64,000 bases of DNA. It comes from Parabacteroides sp. AM08-6. GTDB taxonomy: Bacteria; Bacteroidota; Bacteroidia; Bacteroidales; Tannerellaceae. Both the position numbers and the translations under genes were made by a program. How positions within the stretch are numbered: the first letter of the stretch is position 1; each line of letters opens with the position of its first letter. The notes beneath the pieces are model-generated. The model had not been told where the DNA came from, did not search any database, and was given only the letters and a program-made list of their open reading frames with translations. The stretch lies in contig NZ_QRMP01000008.1 in the NCBI RefSeq assembly GCF_003473295.1, positions 31,047 to 95,046 of the forward strand, read 5' to 3'. This document shows positions 9,007 to 17,743 of this stretch, in pieces.

Positions 9007-9057
9007 TTGGACAAAAAAGGCAATTTTACCCTTAAAAAAGGCAATTTCATCGTCCAA
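9007..9057. repeat. Two 14-bp direct repeats spaced 21 bp, flanked by inverted hexamers
   Basis: AAAAAAGGCAATTT occurs at 9013-9026 and again at 9034-9047, a 21-bp step (two helical turns). The pair is bracketed by TTGGAC (9007-9012) and its inverse GTCCAA (9052-9057). It lies about 60 bp upstream of the symporter promoter and looks like a double protein-binding site on one face of the helix. Confidence 0.5.
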
Positions 9058-9119
9058 AGCCTTCCAAGGTCTGAAAAACAACCTCTTTCGGGAATATTCA
9101 TACAGCTTCAAGAAATTTG

Positions 9120-9151
9120 TTTGCCGACTATCGGTGAATTTGGTATATTTG
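9120..9151 (+). promoter_or_regulatory. Promoter of the sodium/solute symporter
   Basis: TTTG (9120-9123), a 20-nt spacer and TATATTTG (9144-9151) form an excellent match to the Bacteroidetes consensus. The predicted leader to the ATG at 9191 is about 33 nt. Confidence 0.75.
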
Positions 9152-9190
9152 TCACAAATTAGGTAAAGATACCAAACTAATCATTAATAA

Positions 9191-10633
9191 ATGAATAACT
9201 ACATCATCCTGTTTATTATAGCCGTTTATTTCGGTATATTGCTTCTGATAGCCTGGATTACAAGCCGAAAAAGTTCCGGCAATGATGCTTTCTTTTTAGG
9301 AAATCGTAAATCACCTTGGTACATTGTTTCTATCGGAATGGTAGGAACATCGCTTTCCGGCGTTACCTTCGTGTCAGTACCGGGTATGGTACGAAGTATA
9401 GATATGACTTATATGCAAACAGTTCTGGGCTTCTTTTTCGGATACATCCTGATTGCCAAAGTTCTGTTGCCGCTTTACTACAAATTACAATTAACATCTA
9501 TCTATTCGTATCTGGACGAACGCATCGGGCGGCACAGTTATAAAACCGGAGCTTCCTTTTTTCTTCTTTCCAAAATTATCGGTGCAGCCGCAAGGCTTTA
9601 CCTGGTTGTGTTAATATTGCAACATTATGTATTCAGTGTATGGAACATACCCTTCGCTATAACAGTCATCTTCAGTATCTTCTTAGTCTGGCTTTATACG
9701 TTTCGCAGCGGTATCAAAACGATTATCTGGACAGACACATTACAGGCTCTTTGCCTGGTAGCTATGCTAATCGTCATCATCTGGCAGGTAAAAGATAAAA
9801 TGCAACTGGATTTCGGCGGCATGGTACAAACGCTTCGGGAAAGTCCACATTTCCGCATCTTTGAATTTAACGACTGGCACAGTACACAACATTTTGTGAA
9901 ACAATTCTTTTCAGGTATTTTCATCACCATTGTGATGACCGGACTGGACCAAGATATGATGCAAAAAAATCTTTCCTGCAAAAATCTAAAGGATGCACAA
10001 AAAAACATGTACACTTACGGTTTTGCTTTTACCCCTGTAAATTTCCTGTTCCTATCATTAGGTGTATTATTACTGACATTGGCTTCCCGGCAACATATTG
10101 AATTACCGGTTTTAAACGACGATATTTTGCCTATGTTTTGTACATCGGGAATATTAGGCAGTTCCATCCTTATATTTTTTACAATCGGTATTATTGCCGC
10201 AGCATTCAGTAGTGCCGACTCTGCATTGACGGCCCTGACTACTTCCTTTTGTGTAGACATCTTAGGTATACAAAAAGAAGAGGCGGTAAAAGCAAAACGG
10301 ACCCGCCTCATGGCGCATCTGCTGATATCTATTTTGTTCGCCGTTATTATTCTTATTTTTCAAGCGGTAAACAGCAGAAGTGTGATTGATGCCATCTACA
10401 TGATAGCTTCCTATACGTATGGCCCCTTATTAGGATTGTTTGTTTTCGGACTATTCACAAAAAAGTTACCACGTGACAAATTCGTACCCTATATCTGTAT
10501 CATTTCTCCGCTCATTTGTTTTGCCATTTATTACCTGACAAAACAATATGCCGGGTACACTTTCGGTTACGAAATGCTGATGCTTAATGGTGCCATCACT
10601 TTTGCCGGATTATGGATGGCATCTATAAAATAG
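9191..10633 (+). CDS. Sodium:solute symporter (SSS family)
   Basis: A 480-residue membrane protein with about 13 hydrophobic segments. The start (LFIIAVYFGILLLIAWITSR, then a DAFFLGNRKSPWYIVSIGM loop with GTSLSGVTFVSVPG) is the classical SSS family opening, and the family sodium-site helix SSADSALTALTTSFCVDI is present near residue 340. It should carry a small organic solute inward with sodium across the inner membrane. The substrate (sugar, amino acid, sialic acid or other) cannot be told. It is monocistronic and has an unusually rich upstream region with a palindrome and paired repeats. Confidence 0.92.
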   Translation: MNNYIILFIIAVYFGILLLIAWITSRKSSGNDAFFLGNRKSPWYIVSIGMVGTSLSGVTFVSVPGMVRSIDMTYMQTVLGFFFGYILIAKVLLPLYYKLQLTSIYSYLDERIGRHSYKTGASFFLLSKIIGAAARLYLVVLILQHYVFSVWNIPFAITVIFSIFLVWLYTFRSGIKTIIWTDTLQALCLVAMLIVIIWQVKDKMQLDFGGMVQTLRESPHFRIFEFNDWHSTQHFVKQFFSGIFITIVMTGLDQDMMQKNLSCKNLKDAQKNMYTYGFAFTPVNFLFLSLGVLLLTLASRQHIELPVLNDDILPMFCTSGILGSSILIFFTIGIIAAAFSSADSALTALTTSFCVDILGIQKEEAVKAKRTRLMAHLLISILFAVIILIFQAVNSRSVIDAIYMIASYTYGPLLGLFVFGLFTKKLPRDKFVPYICIISPLICFAIYYLTKQYAGYTFGYEMLMLNGAITFAGLWMASIK

Positions 10634-10764
10634 AATAAACGTTCCGGTTTGTCATTATTTTTTTATCTTTAACCCCTCAAACTAAAAACAGTAAAAGAAA
10701 ATCACAATAACGGCAACTTTTTACTATTTAGGATGTCAATGTATAAATCAAAAAGTAGATAAAA

Positions 10765-11361
10765 ATGGAAATTAAAAGTGCAGAATTTGTTATCAGTAAC
10801 ACAGACGTAAAGAAATGTCCCCCGGGAAACTTACCGGAATATGCCTTTATCGGGCGAAGCAATGTTGGCAAATCCTCTCTAATCAATATGTTGACAGGCA
10901 AGAAAGGTTTAGCTATGACTTCACAAAAGCCAGGCAAAACAATGCTTATCAATCACTTTCTCATTAACGGACAATGGTATCTGGTCGACCTTCCCGGCTA
11001 CGGTTTCGCACAACGCGGAAAAGAAGGACGAGAAAATATCCAGCGCATCATCGAAGATTATATTCTGGAACGCGAACAGTTGACAAACCTGTTTGTCCTA
11101 ATCGACAGCCGTCATGAGGCACAAAAAATAGACCTTGAATTTATGGAATGGTTAGGTGAAAACGGTATTCCTTTCTCCATTATTTTTACTAAAACAGATA
11201 AAATAAGTAAAGGACGTTTACAGGAAAACCTAAAAGCCTATCAAGCCAAACTATTAGAAACATGGGAAGAATTACCCCCCATTCTGCTATCCTCATCTGA
11301 AAAAAAAGAAGGACGAGATGAAATCTTAAACTATATCGAAACTATCAATAAAAGTTTATAA
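10765..11361 (+). CDS. engB: Ribosome biogenesis GTP-binding protein EngB/YsxC
   Basis: A 198-residue single-domain GTPase of the EngB family. The G1 loop GRSNVGKSS is at residues 30-38, then a [14 protein letters not shown] switch region, G3 as DLPGYG, G4 as TKTDK, and a C-terminal [12 protein letters not shown]. It is needed for large ribosomal subunit assembly in the cytoplasm. ATG at 10765 gives the normal N-terminus. No strong promoter match was found in the 130-bp upstream gap; a weak TATCTTTA is at 10664-10671. Confidence 0.95.
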   Translation: MEIKSAEFVISNTDVKKCPPGNLPEYAFIGRSNVGKSSLINMLTGKKGLAMTSQKPGKTMLINHFLINGQWYLVDLPGYGFAQRGKEGRENIQRIIEDYILEREQLTNLFVLIDSRHEAQKIDLEFMEWLGENGIPFSIIFTKTDKISKGRLQENLKAYQAKLLETWEELPPILLSSSEKKEGRDEILNYIETINKSL

Positions 11362-11382
11362 CACATCAATAGCAATTTAGGG

Positions 11383-11505
11383 GTGACATAGTACGGGTGG
11401 TATGGAAATCGCCAACAACTTTGCCGAGGCCGTTTCCAATTTTTCGGCTTCGAGGGGGCAGCACTCCGCCGAGTAGAGTTGACCAACCACCGGTACTCCT
11501 ATCAC
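11383..11505. ncRNA. Candidate structured non-coding RNA
   Basis: Between the convergent ends of engB and a TonB receptor gene lies a GC-richer block that folds compactly. An outer helix pairs AGTAC-G-GGTGGT (11390-11401) with ACCACC-G-GTACT (11486-11497) with a G-G mismatch, extended outward by GTGA/TCAC. Inside are CAACT/AGTTG, then TGCC/GGCA and GCCG/CGGC stacked around a purine-rich internal loop, and a small ACTC-cgcc-GAGT hairpin on the 3' side. The plan (long closing stem, open bubble with side hairpin, apical stem) faintly recalls 6S RNA, but it is short and lacks recognisable signatures. The strand is undetermined; short open frames here are probably not real. Confidence 0.45.
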
Positions 11506-11631
11506 ATTTTCAATCTTCTTTTCGTCACTTACGACATATAAGTCAATCCATCTTCAAACTTCCCATGCCTATATTTTTTTACCTTTCCAATCGGATTAAA
11601 AAAATGCCGGTGTAGAAGAACTTATACCTGA

Positions 11632-13935
11632 TTAATAACTAATCTTGCAACCGACAAAATAACTTCTCGGAATTCCCGGGCCATAAATATATTTGGAATC
11701 ACGGTCTTTTCCTTGGTCAAAATCATTTTGATACGCTTCAAAAATGTTCTGAATACCTGCATTTACCTGTAAGGTCACAGATTTATAGACCGGTATATCG
11801 TATGCTATTTTCATATTCAAATCAAAGAAATCGCGAGTTTTTTCTTCTTTGTCCTCTGGGATATAACCGGCCAGATGCTGCACCAACATACTACCAGTAT
11901 AAGTACCGGTTAAGGAAACAGCCAGCCGTTTCACCGGAGTAAACGTCGAGGTGAAATAACCGTAAACATCCGGCGTACGAAACATTTTCTTTTGAGGTGG
12001 AATAGCAGGATTCGTTTCACTCCAGGTCAGTGCTTCTTTATAACGACTTCGCTGGATTGTAGCACCCATCTGAAACTGCAACCATGAATAAACCGCTTTT
12101 CCTTCCAAATTCAACCCCATCACACGCGCCCCCTCTTTATTACGACGCTCCAAAATCAAGTTTCCTTGCTCATCATGTCCTTTTTCCTGCAAGAAAAAAA
12201 CATCGTTCAAATCCGTATAGAAACCTTCCACCAACAGATTCATCTGTACCGGACCGAAACGATGGTAAAAATCGACTGAAGCACTGATACTTTGCGATTT
12301 TTCCTCTTTCAAATCCGGAGCAAGCTGGATAATAGCCACATCACCGCCAACGGCAGCCACATGCAAATCCTCATCAAAAGCTTGAGGAGCACGGAAACCG
12401 CTCGAATATGACGCGCGCAAATTGATATCTTCCGTCGGATTGAAACGAATATTGGCACGCGGACTAAAAATCAAATGGTCTATCAGGTTGTGTTTATCGA
12501 AACGTCCCCCAACCAGAAAACTCCATTTATCATTTTTCCATTCGTTCTGTAAAAACAAACTACCGATGTGGACAGTCTGATTCACAATACGGTTATATCC
12601 GAGCATCTCGTCCTTCAATTCATCAAAATTATATTCCAGACCGCCGGTAAACTCTGCAGGCATAAACAAACATTTATCCCAATTGTACGAATATTGCGAA
12701 CCACCAACAAAAGTCATATCCGTTGTCCGTCCGTAAGCATCCAAATTCTGATTTGTACCGTAATAACTCTTACGGTTTGTATGTTGTGCCGAAGCATAAA
12801 CATTCAGACGATGTTTATAATCATTCGAGAAAAGGTCGAACTTCAAACCACCACCGTTAATGCTATGGTCGGTTTGTTCAGCCACATCCGCCTCATGCGG
12901 AGGAAGATTGATATGATTACCTCCACGACGATACTCGCTAATATTATGATATTCAAAGCCCAATTTGGAATAAGTGCTTGTTTTCAGATAAGAACGAAAA
13001 CCGACTGTCCGCGCTTCCAATTGTCCGAGTTCGGAAAAACCGTCACCATCATGGTCGTAAGCCGAACGATGACGACTCTGACCGAAAAGATAAACACCCG
13101 CTTTATGGTCATCCGTTACCAACGAAGCATTCAGAGTCGTATTATTATCAGCACTATTTCCTCCAATCATTGTCAATGAATGAGCCAATTGGGCCGAATT
13201 GCGTAAAGGCTCTTTTGTGATAATATTAATGGTTCCGGCAATGGCTGAAGAACCGAAAAGAGCTGAACCTCCCCCACGCATAATCTCCACCCGTTCAATC
13301 ATATTGGCAGGAATTTGTTCCAACCCATACACGCCGGTCAAAGCACTGAAAATAGGTCGGCTATCCACCAATATTTGCGTGTAAGGTCCTTCCAGACCAT
13401 TGATACGAACCTGTTGGAAACCACAGTTCTGGCAATTGTTTTCCACACGTACTCCCGGCTGAAAATTCAATCCGTCAGCCAATGAAGTAGCATGTGTTGT
13501 CTCGAATGTTTTCGCATCCAGGACATTCACCAACGACGGGGCCTTCCGACGTGTCGTTTCGTTACGGTTAGCCGAAACCACCACGCCATCCAGCGAAACA
13601 GCATCTTCCTCTGCTTCGAAATTCAGCTCCAATGTTTTTCCTTTTTTTACAATAACCGGTTTTTCCACAGTTTTATATCCCAAACTTTTCATCACCACCG
13701 TGAAATCACCTTCCGGCAAATTCTTCAGGTAATAATGGCCGGTAGCATCCGTTGTAGTTCCGATAGTTGTTCCTTTTAAAAATACAGTGATAAAAGCAAG
13801 ATGCTCTTTCGTTTTCTTATCCAAAATATGTCCGACAATGTTTGCATCCGAAGGATTCAGGGCAGGGACATCGTCTGCCCGAACCACCATAGAGGTACAG
13901 CACAGGCATAATATGAGTAATGTAATCTTATTCAT
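11632..13935 (-). CDS. TonB-dependent outer membrane receptor with CarboxypepD_reg-like domain
   Basis: A 767-residue receptor. A signal peptide (residues 1-20, ending near VVRADD) is followed by a carboxypeptidase-regulatory-like domain (about 32-115, GHILDKKTKEHLAFITVFLKG), a plug (about 130-240, with VRINGLEGPYTQILVDSRP and RGGGSALFGSSAIAGTINII) and a 22-strand barrel ending in an aromatic-poor KISY. It imports a bulky ligand across the outer membrane using TonB energy. The plug contains a CQNC pair (VENNCQNCGFQQ). The upstream gene encodes a His-rich protein, which points to a metal or metal complex as ligand (inference). The 240-bp gap before it holds two strong palindromes. Confidence 0.9.
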   Translation of the reverse strand: MNKITLLILCLCCTSMVVRADDVPALNPSDANIVGHILDKKTKEHLAFITVFLKGTTIGTTTDATGHYYLKNLPEGDFTVVMKSLGYKTVEKPVIVKKGKTLELNFEAEEDAVSLDGVVVSANRNETTRRKAPSLVNVLDAKTFETTHATSLADGLNFQPGVRVENNCQNCGFQQVRINGLEGPYTQILVDSRPIFSALTGVYGLEQIPANMIERVEIMRGGGSALFGSSAIAGTINIITKEPLRNSAQLAHSLTMIGGNSADNNTTLNASLVTDDHKAGVYLFGQSRHRSAYDHDGDGFSELGQLEARTVGFRSYLKTSTYSKLGFEYHNISEYRRGGNHINLPPHEADVAEQTDHSINGGGLKFDLFSNDYKHRLNVYASAQHTNRKSYYGTNQNLDAYGRTTDMTFVGGSQYSYNWDKCLFMPAEFTGGLEYNFDELKDEMLGYNRIVNQTVHIGSLFLQNEWKNDKWSFLVGGRFDKHNLIDHLIFSPRANIRFNPTEDINLRASYSSGFRAPQAFDEDLHVAAVGGDVAIIQLAPDLKEEKSQSISASVDFYHRFGPVQMNLLVEGFYTDLNDVFFLQEKGHDEQGNLILERRNKEGARVMGLNLEGKAVYSWLQFQMGATIQRSRYKEALTWSETNPAIPPQKKMFRTPDVYGYFTSTFTPVKRLAVSLTGTYTGSMLVQHLAGYIPEDKEEKTRDFFDLNMKIAYDIPVYKSVTLQVNAGIQNIFEAYQNDFDQGKDRDSKYIYGPGIPRSYFVGCKISY

Positions 13936-13992
13936 TTCACGTTTGCTTTAATAAAAATCATACCATTATTTTACTATTTTTCATTCGAGCGT

Positions 13993-14022
13993 TTTTACTT
14001 TCAATATATATTGAAAGTAAAA
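13993..14022. promoter_or_regulatory. Perfect 30-bp palindrome upstream of the TonB receptor
   Basis: TTTTACTTTCAATAT (13993-14007) is followed directly by its exact reverse complement (14008-14022). It ends 58 bp before the receptor start codon, a good place for an operator. Two further CTTTCA half-sites lie nearby: one in TACTTTCAACA (about 14039-14049) and one in the second palindrome. Confidence 0.6.
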
Positions 14023-14058
14023 TAGACATATGTATACCTTACTTTCAACAATTGTATT

Positions 14059-14088
14059 TTTTTCTTTCATCAGTATATGAAAGAAAAA
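14059..14088. promoter_or_regulatory. Second inverted repeat, 12-bp arms
   Basis: TTTTTCTTTCAT (14059-14070) pairs perfectly with ATGAAAGAAAAA (14077-14088) across CAGTAT. It shares the CTTTCA core with the palindrome 37 bp away. It may be a second operator or the terminator of the His-rich gene on the minus strand, where a T-run occurs in its second arm. Confidence 0.5.
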
Positions 14089-14174
14089 TTGCTCGGTATG
14101 AAAATAGTAAAGAATACCACCCTTTTCTAAAAAGGAGCGTATCTTTTTGAAAAACAGACAGGGATTCTATTTTA

Positions 14175-14528
14175 TTAAGCAACAGGAGGGGCGCGAAGCA
14201 GAAATTTCCCCGGAACAGGGCATAAATGCTCCGGATAAACCGGAGCTTCCATCAAATTGAAAATCGGTAGTGCATAAAAATACAGTTGAAGCGGATGAAC
14301 ACTACCATCCTCTACATGGACAGTAGTCAATAAATGAAACAACTGTATTTCGGAAAGTGAAGCATGATGATGACTACTGCCATCAGGTGCTTTTTTAAAC
14401 GGGTGAGCATGAACAATGGTCGTTCCATGCTCCACATGGACATGCATAAATACAGAAATACTGCTATAATATGCTATAAAAAGCATAGGCAGCAACCATT
14501 TCATATATTTTGCAACTATTTGTCTCAC
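14175..14528 (-). CDS. Small His-rich envelope protein
   Basis: A protein of up to 117 residues with one N-terminal hydrophobic segment (MKWLLPMLFIAYYSSISVF), which looks like a signal or anchor sequence. It is followed by His-rich stretches HVHVEHGTTIVHAHPF and SSHHHASLSEIQLFHLL. Translation may start at GTG 14528 or, more simply, at ATG 14504. I do not recognise the family. The His clusters suggest binding of zinc, copper or nickel in the periplasm. It is transcribed in the same direction as the TonB receptor that follows, and a shared role in metal capture is plausible but unproven. Confidence 0.65.
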   Translation of the reverse strand: MRQIVAKYMKWLLPMLFIAYYSSISVFMHVHVEHGTTIVHAHPFKKAPDGSSHHHASLSEIQLFHLLTTVHVEDGSVHPLQLYFYALPIFNLMEAPVYPEHLCPVPGKFLLRAPPVA

Positions 14529-14719
14529 AATCCTTTTCGTTTGTTCGAGAACGCGAATTTAAAACTAATTCCCGACATATGCAAAATCAGGTTTCCCGAA
14601 TCGATCGGTTTTGCCGTTTTTTTTCAAACACGTAGTCTATCTTTATAAATATAATATAGGAAAACCGATTTTATTTACACAAATCGTAAGCTATCAACAT
14701 CATATTGATAATAATTTGT

Positions 14720-14727
14720 TACCTTTG
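14720..14727 (+). promoter_or_regulatory. -7 box of maeB
   Basis: TACCTTTG matches TAnnTTTG and gives a predicted leader of about 39 nt to the ATG at 14773. No well-spaced -33 element was found. Confidence 0.55.
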
Positions 14728-14772
14728 CAGGCGATTTTGAAAAGCAAACACATAGCAATAAACTAAAATTCT

Positions 14773-17058
14773 ATGGCAAAGATAACAAAAGAAGAAGCAC
14801 TCCGGTATCACGCCGAAGGCAAACCCGGGAAAATTGAAGTAATTCCCACTAAACCCTATAGTACACAAACGGATTTATCACTGGCTTATTCGCCGGGCGT
14901 AGCCGAACCCTGTCTGGAAATTGAGAAAAATCCGTTGGATGCTTATAAATACACTTCGAAAGGCAATCTGGTTGCCGTCATCTCCAACGGTACGGCCGTC
15001 TTGGGATTAGGAGACATAGGTCCTTTGGCCGGCAAACCGGTAATGGAAGGAAAAGGTCTGTTGTTTAAAATATTTGCAGGCATCGATGTTTTCGATATTG
15101 AAGTAAACGAAAAGGACCCTGAAAAATTCATCCAGACGGTTAAGGCCATTGCTCCGACTTTCGGCGGTATTAATTTGGAAGACATCAAAGCCCCCGAATG
15201 TTTCGAAATAGAAACACGTCTGAAAGCAGAACTGGATATTCCGGTCATGCACGACGACCAACACGGAACGGCCATCATCTCCGGTGCAGGTCTTATCAAT
15301 GCACTTGAAATCGCGAACAAGAAAATCGAAGATGTAAAAATTGTCGTAAACGGAGCGGGTGCCGCTTCTATCTCATGCACCAAACTATACGTAATGCTGG
15401 GAGCGCGCAAAGAAAATATCATCATGTGCGACAGTAAAGGTGTCATTTCAACACATCGTACAGACCTGAACGCATCTAAAAAAGAATTTGCAACGGAGCT
15501 TGATATCCGGACACTACAAGAAGCCGTTGTCGGAGCAGACGTATTCCTCGGACTATCAGTCGCTAACGTGCTGACACAGGATATGGTTCGTTCGATGAAC
15601 GACAATCCCATTGTTTTTGCATTAGCCAACCCGAACCCGGAAATTTCTTATGCCGATGCCATGGCCTCCCGCCAGGATATCATTTTCGCAACCGGGCGTT
15701 CAGACTATCCGAACCAGATTAACAATGTCTTAGGTTTTCCATATATTTTCCGCGGAGCTTTGGATACACATGCCAAAGCTATCAATGAAGAGATGAAACA
15801 GGCTGCCGTATATGCGATTGCCGAACTGGCGAAAGAACCAGTTCCCGATGTAGTAAATGCGGCTTATAAGCTGAAACGTACCACTTTCGGACGCGACTAT
15901 ATCTTGCCGAAAGCACTCGACCCCCGTTTGTTGACCCGTGTTTCCTGCGCCGTGGCAAAAGCAGCTATCGCATCCGGAGTCTCACGCAAGACTATTACCG
16001 ATTGGGATGGTTATGCGAACCACTTACGTGAAATGATGGGGTATGATAATAAATTGCTCCGTTCATTTACCGATATGGCAAAAGCCAATCCAAAACGTGT
16101 CGTATTCGCAGAAGCCAATCACGTAAACATGTTGAAAGCTGCTGCAGAAGCAAAAGCCGAAGGTATTTGTATTCCTATCTTATTAGGTAACGAAGAACGT
16201 TTGGCTAAAATAGCCGCGGAAGAAAATATCAGCCTGGAAGGTATCGAAATCGTCAACTTGCGTCACGACCGCGAAACAGAAAGACGCCACCGCTATGCAC
16301 AGGTTCTCTGGGAAAAGAAAGCGCGTGAAGGCGTAACGTATGCCGAAGCTTGTGAAAAAATGGTAGACCGGAACGCATTCGGAATGATGATGGTACAGAC
16401 GGGTGACGCGGATGCATTTGTTACCGGTGTTTACAGCCGTTATTCGGAAGTAACGAAAATGGCCGAACAGATAATCGGTATCCGTCCGTCATACAATCAT
16501 TTCGGAGCAATGAATATCATGACCGGCAAAAAAGGGACATTCTTCATAGCCGATACATTGATTAATCGCCATCCGTCTACAGAAGTGCTAATCGACATAG
16601 CCCGCTTGACACACGATGCCGTGAAATTCTTCGCTCATGAGCCGGTAATGGCGATGTTGTCATATTCAAACTTCGGTTCCGACAAGCAAGGAAGCCCATT
16701 GAAAGTGCACGATGCAATCAACTACCTGCACAAAAATCATCCGGAAATCATGATTGACGGGGAAATGCAGGTAAACTTCGCACTCGACAAAAAGCTCCGG
16801 GACGAAATGTATCCGTTCAACAAAATCAAAGGCCAAGATGTGAATGTACTGGTATTCCCGAACCTAAGTTCGGCAAACAGTGCTTACAAGTTGCTGGATG
16901 AGCTGGGTATTACCGAAACCATCGGTCCAATCCAAATGGGATTGAACAAGCCTATCCACTTTACCGATGTGGAAAGTACTACACGTGATATTCTAAACCT
17001 GACCACAGTTGCCGTTGTAGACGCAATTGTTCAGGAACAAATTGAGAAAGGCGAATAA
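14773..17058 (+). CDS. maeB: NADP-dependent malic enzyme fused to phosphotransacetylase-like domain
   Basis: A 761-residue two-domain enzyme of the MaeB type. The N-terminal half (to about residue 425) is malic enzyme: SLAYSPGVAEPCLEI, NGTAVLGLGDIGPLAGKPVMEGK, the metal/substrate motif MHDDQHGTAIISGAGLINAL and the Rossmann loop VVNGAGAASISC. The C-terminal half (about 430-761) is phosphate acetyl/butyryltransferase-like and in the E. coli enzyme is regulatory, binding acetyl-CoA. It decarboxylates malate to pyruvate with NADPH formation. The length is full and the gene stands alone, followed by a strong bidirectional terminator. Confidence 0.95.
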   Translation: MAKITKEEALRYHAEGKPGKIEVIPTKPYSTQTDLSLAYSPGVAEPCLEIEKNPLDAYKYTSKGNLVAVISNGTAVLGLGDIGPLAGKPVMEGKGLLFKIFAGIDVFDIEVNEKDPEKFIQTVKAIAPTFGGINLEDIKAPECFEIETRLKAELDIPVMHDDQHGTAIISGAGLINALEIANKKIEDVKIVVNGAGAASISCTKLYVMLGARKENIIMCDSKGVISTHRTDLNASKKEFATELDIRTLQEAVVGADVFLGLSVANVLTQDMVRSMNDNPIVFALANPNPEISYADAMASRQDIIFATGRSDYPNQINNVLGFPYIFRGALDTHAKAINEEMKQAAVYAIAELAKEPVPDVVNAAYKLKRTTFGRDYILPKALDPRLLTRVSCAVAKAAIASGVSRKTITDWDGYANHLREMMGYDNKLLRSFTDMAKANPKRVVFAEANHVNMLKAAAEAKAEGICIPILLGNEERLAKIAAEENISLEGIEIVNLRHDRETERRHRYAQVLWEKKAREGVTYAEACEKMVDRNAFGMMMVQTGDADAFVTGVYSRYSEVTKMAEQIIGIRPSYNHFGAMNIMTGKKGTFFIADTLINRHPSTEVLIDIARLTHDAVKFFAHEPVMAMLSYSNFGSDKQGSPLKVHDAINYLHKNHPEIMIDGEMQVNFALDKKLRDEMYPFNKIKGQDVNVLVFPNLSSANSAYKLLDELGITETIGPIQMGLNKPIHFTDVESTTRDILNLTTVAVVDAIVQEQIEKGE

Positions 17059-17072
17059 AAAAGTCCTAAAAA

Positions 17073-17123
17073 CAAAAAGGGCATTACTGAGTTTGTTGCA
17101 AACAGGAGTAATGCCCTTTATTT
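17073..17123. terminator. Bidirectional terminator between convergent maeB and flavodoxin-like gene
   Basis: AAAGGGCATTACT (17076-17088) pairs perfectly with AGTAATGCCCTTT (17107-17119), with A- and T-rich flanks on both strands. Confidence 0.8.
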
Positions 17124-17127
17124 ATTT

Positions 17128-17718
17128 TCATTCCAACTTCCGGATAATCTGCCGGCATCGTGCCTCTTCCCGTGCGGATAGAGTGGGATTCTTCTTTGTT
17201 CCGCCCTTTTGTATGATACCTTTTACTTTAAAGCCGCTCCATTTCAAGATTTCTTTCAAGGCTTTTACCACTCCACGAGTTTGATTGAAAAGTATATTCC
17301 AAGGATAAGGAGTCGTACAGGTAGTTACAATCACCGCTTTTTTCCCTTTATGCAAAGCAATCGGGATACCATAAGCGCTCTCTCCCATCATTCCATATAC
17401 GATACGGTCGAACAACATTTTCAAATGTCCGTTTATATTTCCCCAATAGCAAGGCGAACCGACAATCAATGCGTCCGCCGCCCTAATCTTTTCCAAGACA
17501 TGCACTGAGTCATCCTCCGGCAAACAACAGGCTTCGTGTGTACGGCAATACATACACCCTGTACAGGGACGAAAATCCAAAGTACTTACACGTACCTGTT
17601 CTACTTCATGCCCGCAAACTTCCGCTTCCTGCCCCATAATATCCAACATTTCAGACACTAAGCCATGACGGCGGGGACTTGCATTTATAATCAGTATTCT
17701 CATTTTCCTATTCGACAT
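17128..17718 (-). CDS. Flavodoxin-like NAD(P)H-dependent oxidoreductase
   Basis: A 196-residue FMN reductase-like protein. It begins with the FMN-phosphate loop ILIINASPRRHGLV, has the cysteine-rich CTGCMYCRTHEACCLPEDD segment common in this family, and the GSPCYWGNINGHLKMLFDR motif that contacts the flavin ring. It probably reduces quinones, disulfides or other small electron acceptors in the cytoplasm; the cysteines could hold an iron-sulfur centre as in Isf proteins, but spacing alone does not prove it. Start may be ATG 17718 or ATG 17703 (MRILI), the latter closer to family N-termini. Confidence 0.85.
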   Translation of the reverse strand: MSNRKMRILIINASPRRHGLVSEMLDIMGQEAEVCGHEVEQVRVSTLDFRPCTGCMYCRTHEACCLPEDDSVHVLEKIRAADALIVGSPCYWGNINGHLKMLFDRIVYGMMGESAYGIPIALHKGKKAVIVTTCTTPYPWNILFNQTRGVVKALKEILKWSGFKVKGIIQKGGTKKNPTLSAREEARCRQIIRKLE

Positions 17719-17743
17719 TTTTCACGACATTATTATCCCCTGT

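Noticed and set aside
8962..9162. 66-codon frame in the gap before the symporter
   Set aside because: It contains the 14-bp direct repeats (translated as a KKGNF repeat) and runs over the symporter promoter; no protein-like features.
11383..11505. SRP (4.5S) RNA or tmRNA identity for the candidate RNA
   Set aside because: The conserved SRP apical loop and the tRNA-like ends of tmRNA are both missing.
11397..11615. 72-codon frame over the structured RNA candidate
   Set aside because: GTG start, low-complexity composition, and the DNA is better explained by RNA folding.
14943..15629. 228-codon minus-strand frame inside maeB
   Set aside because: Serine- and alanine-rich shadow of a clear malic enzyme.
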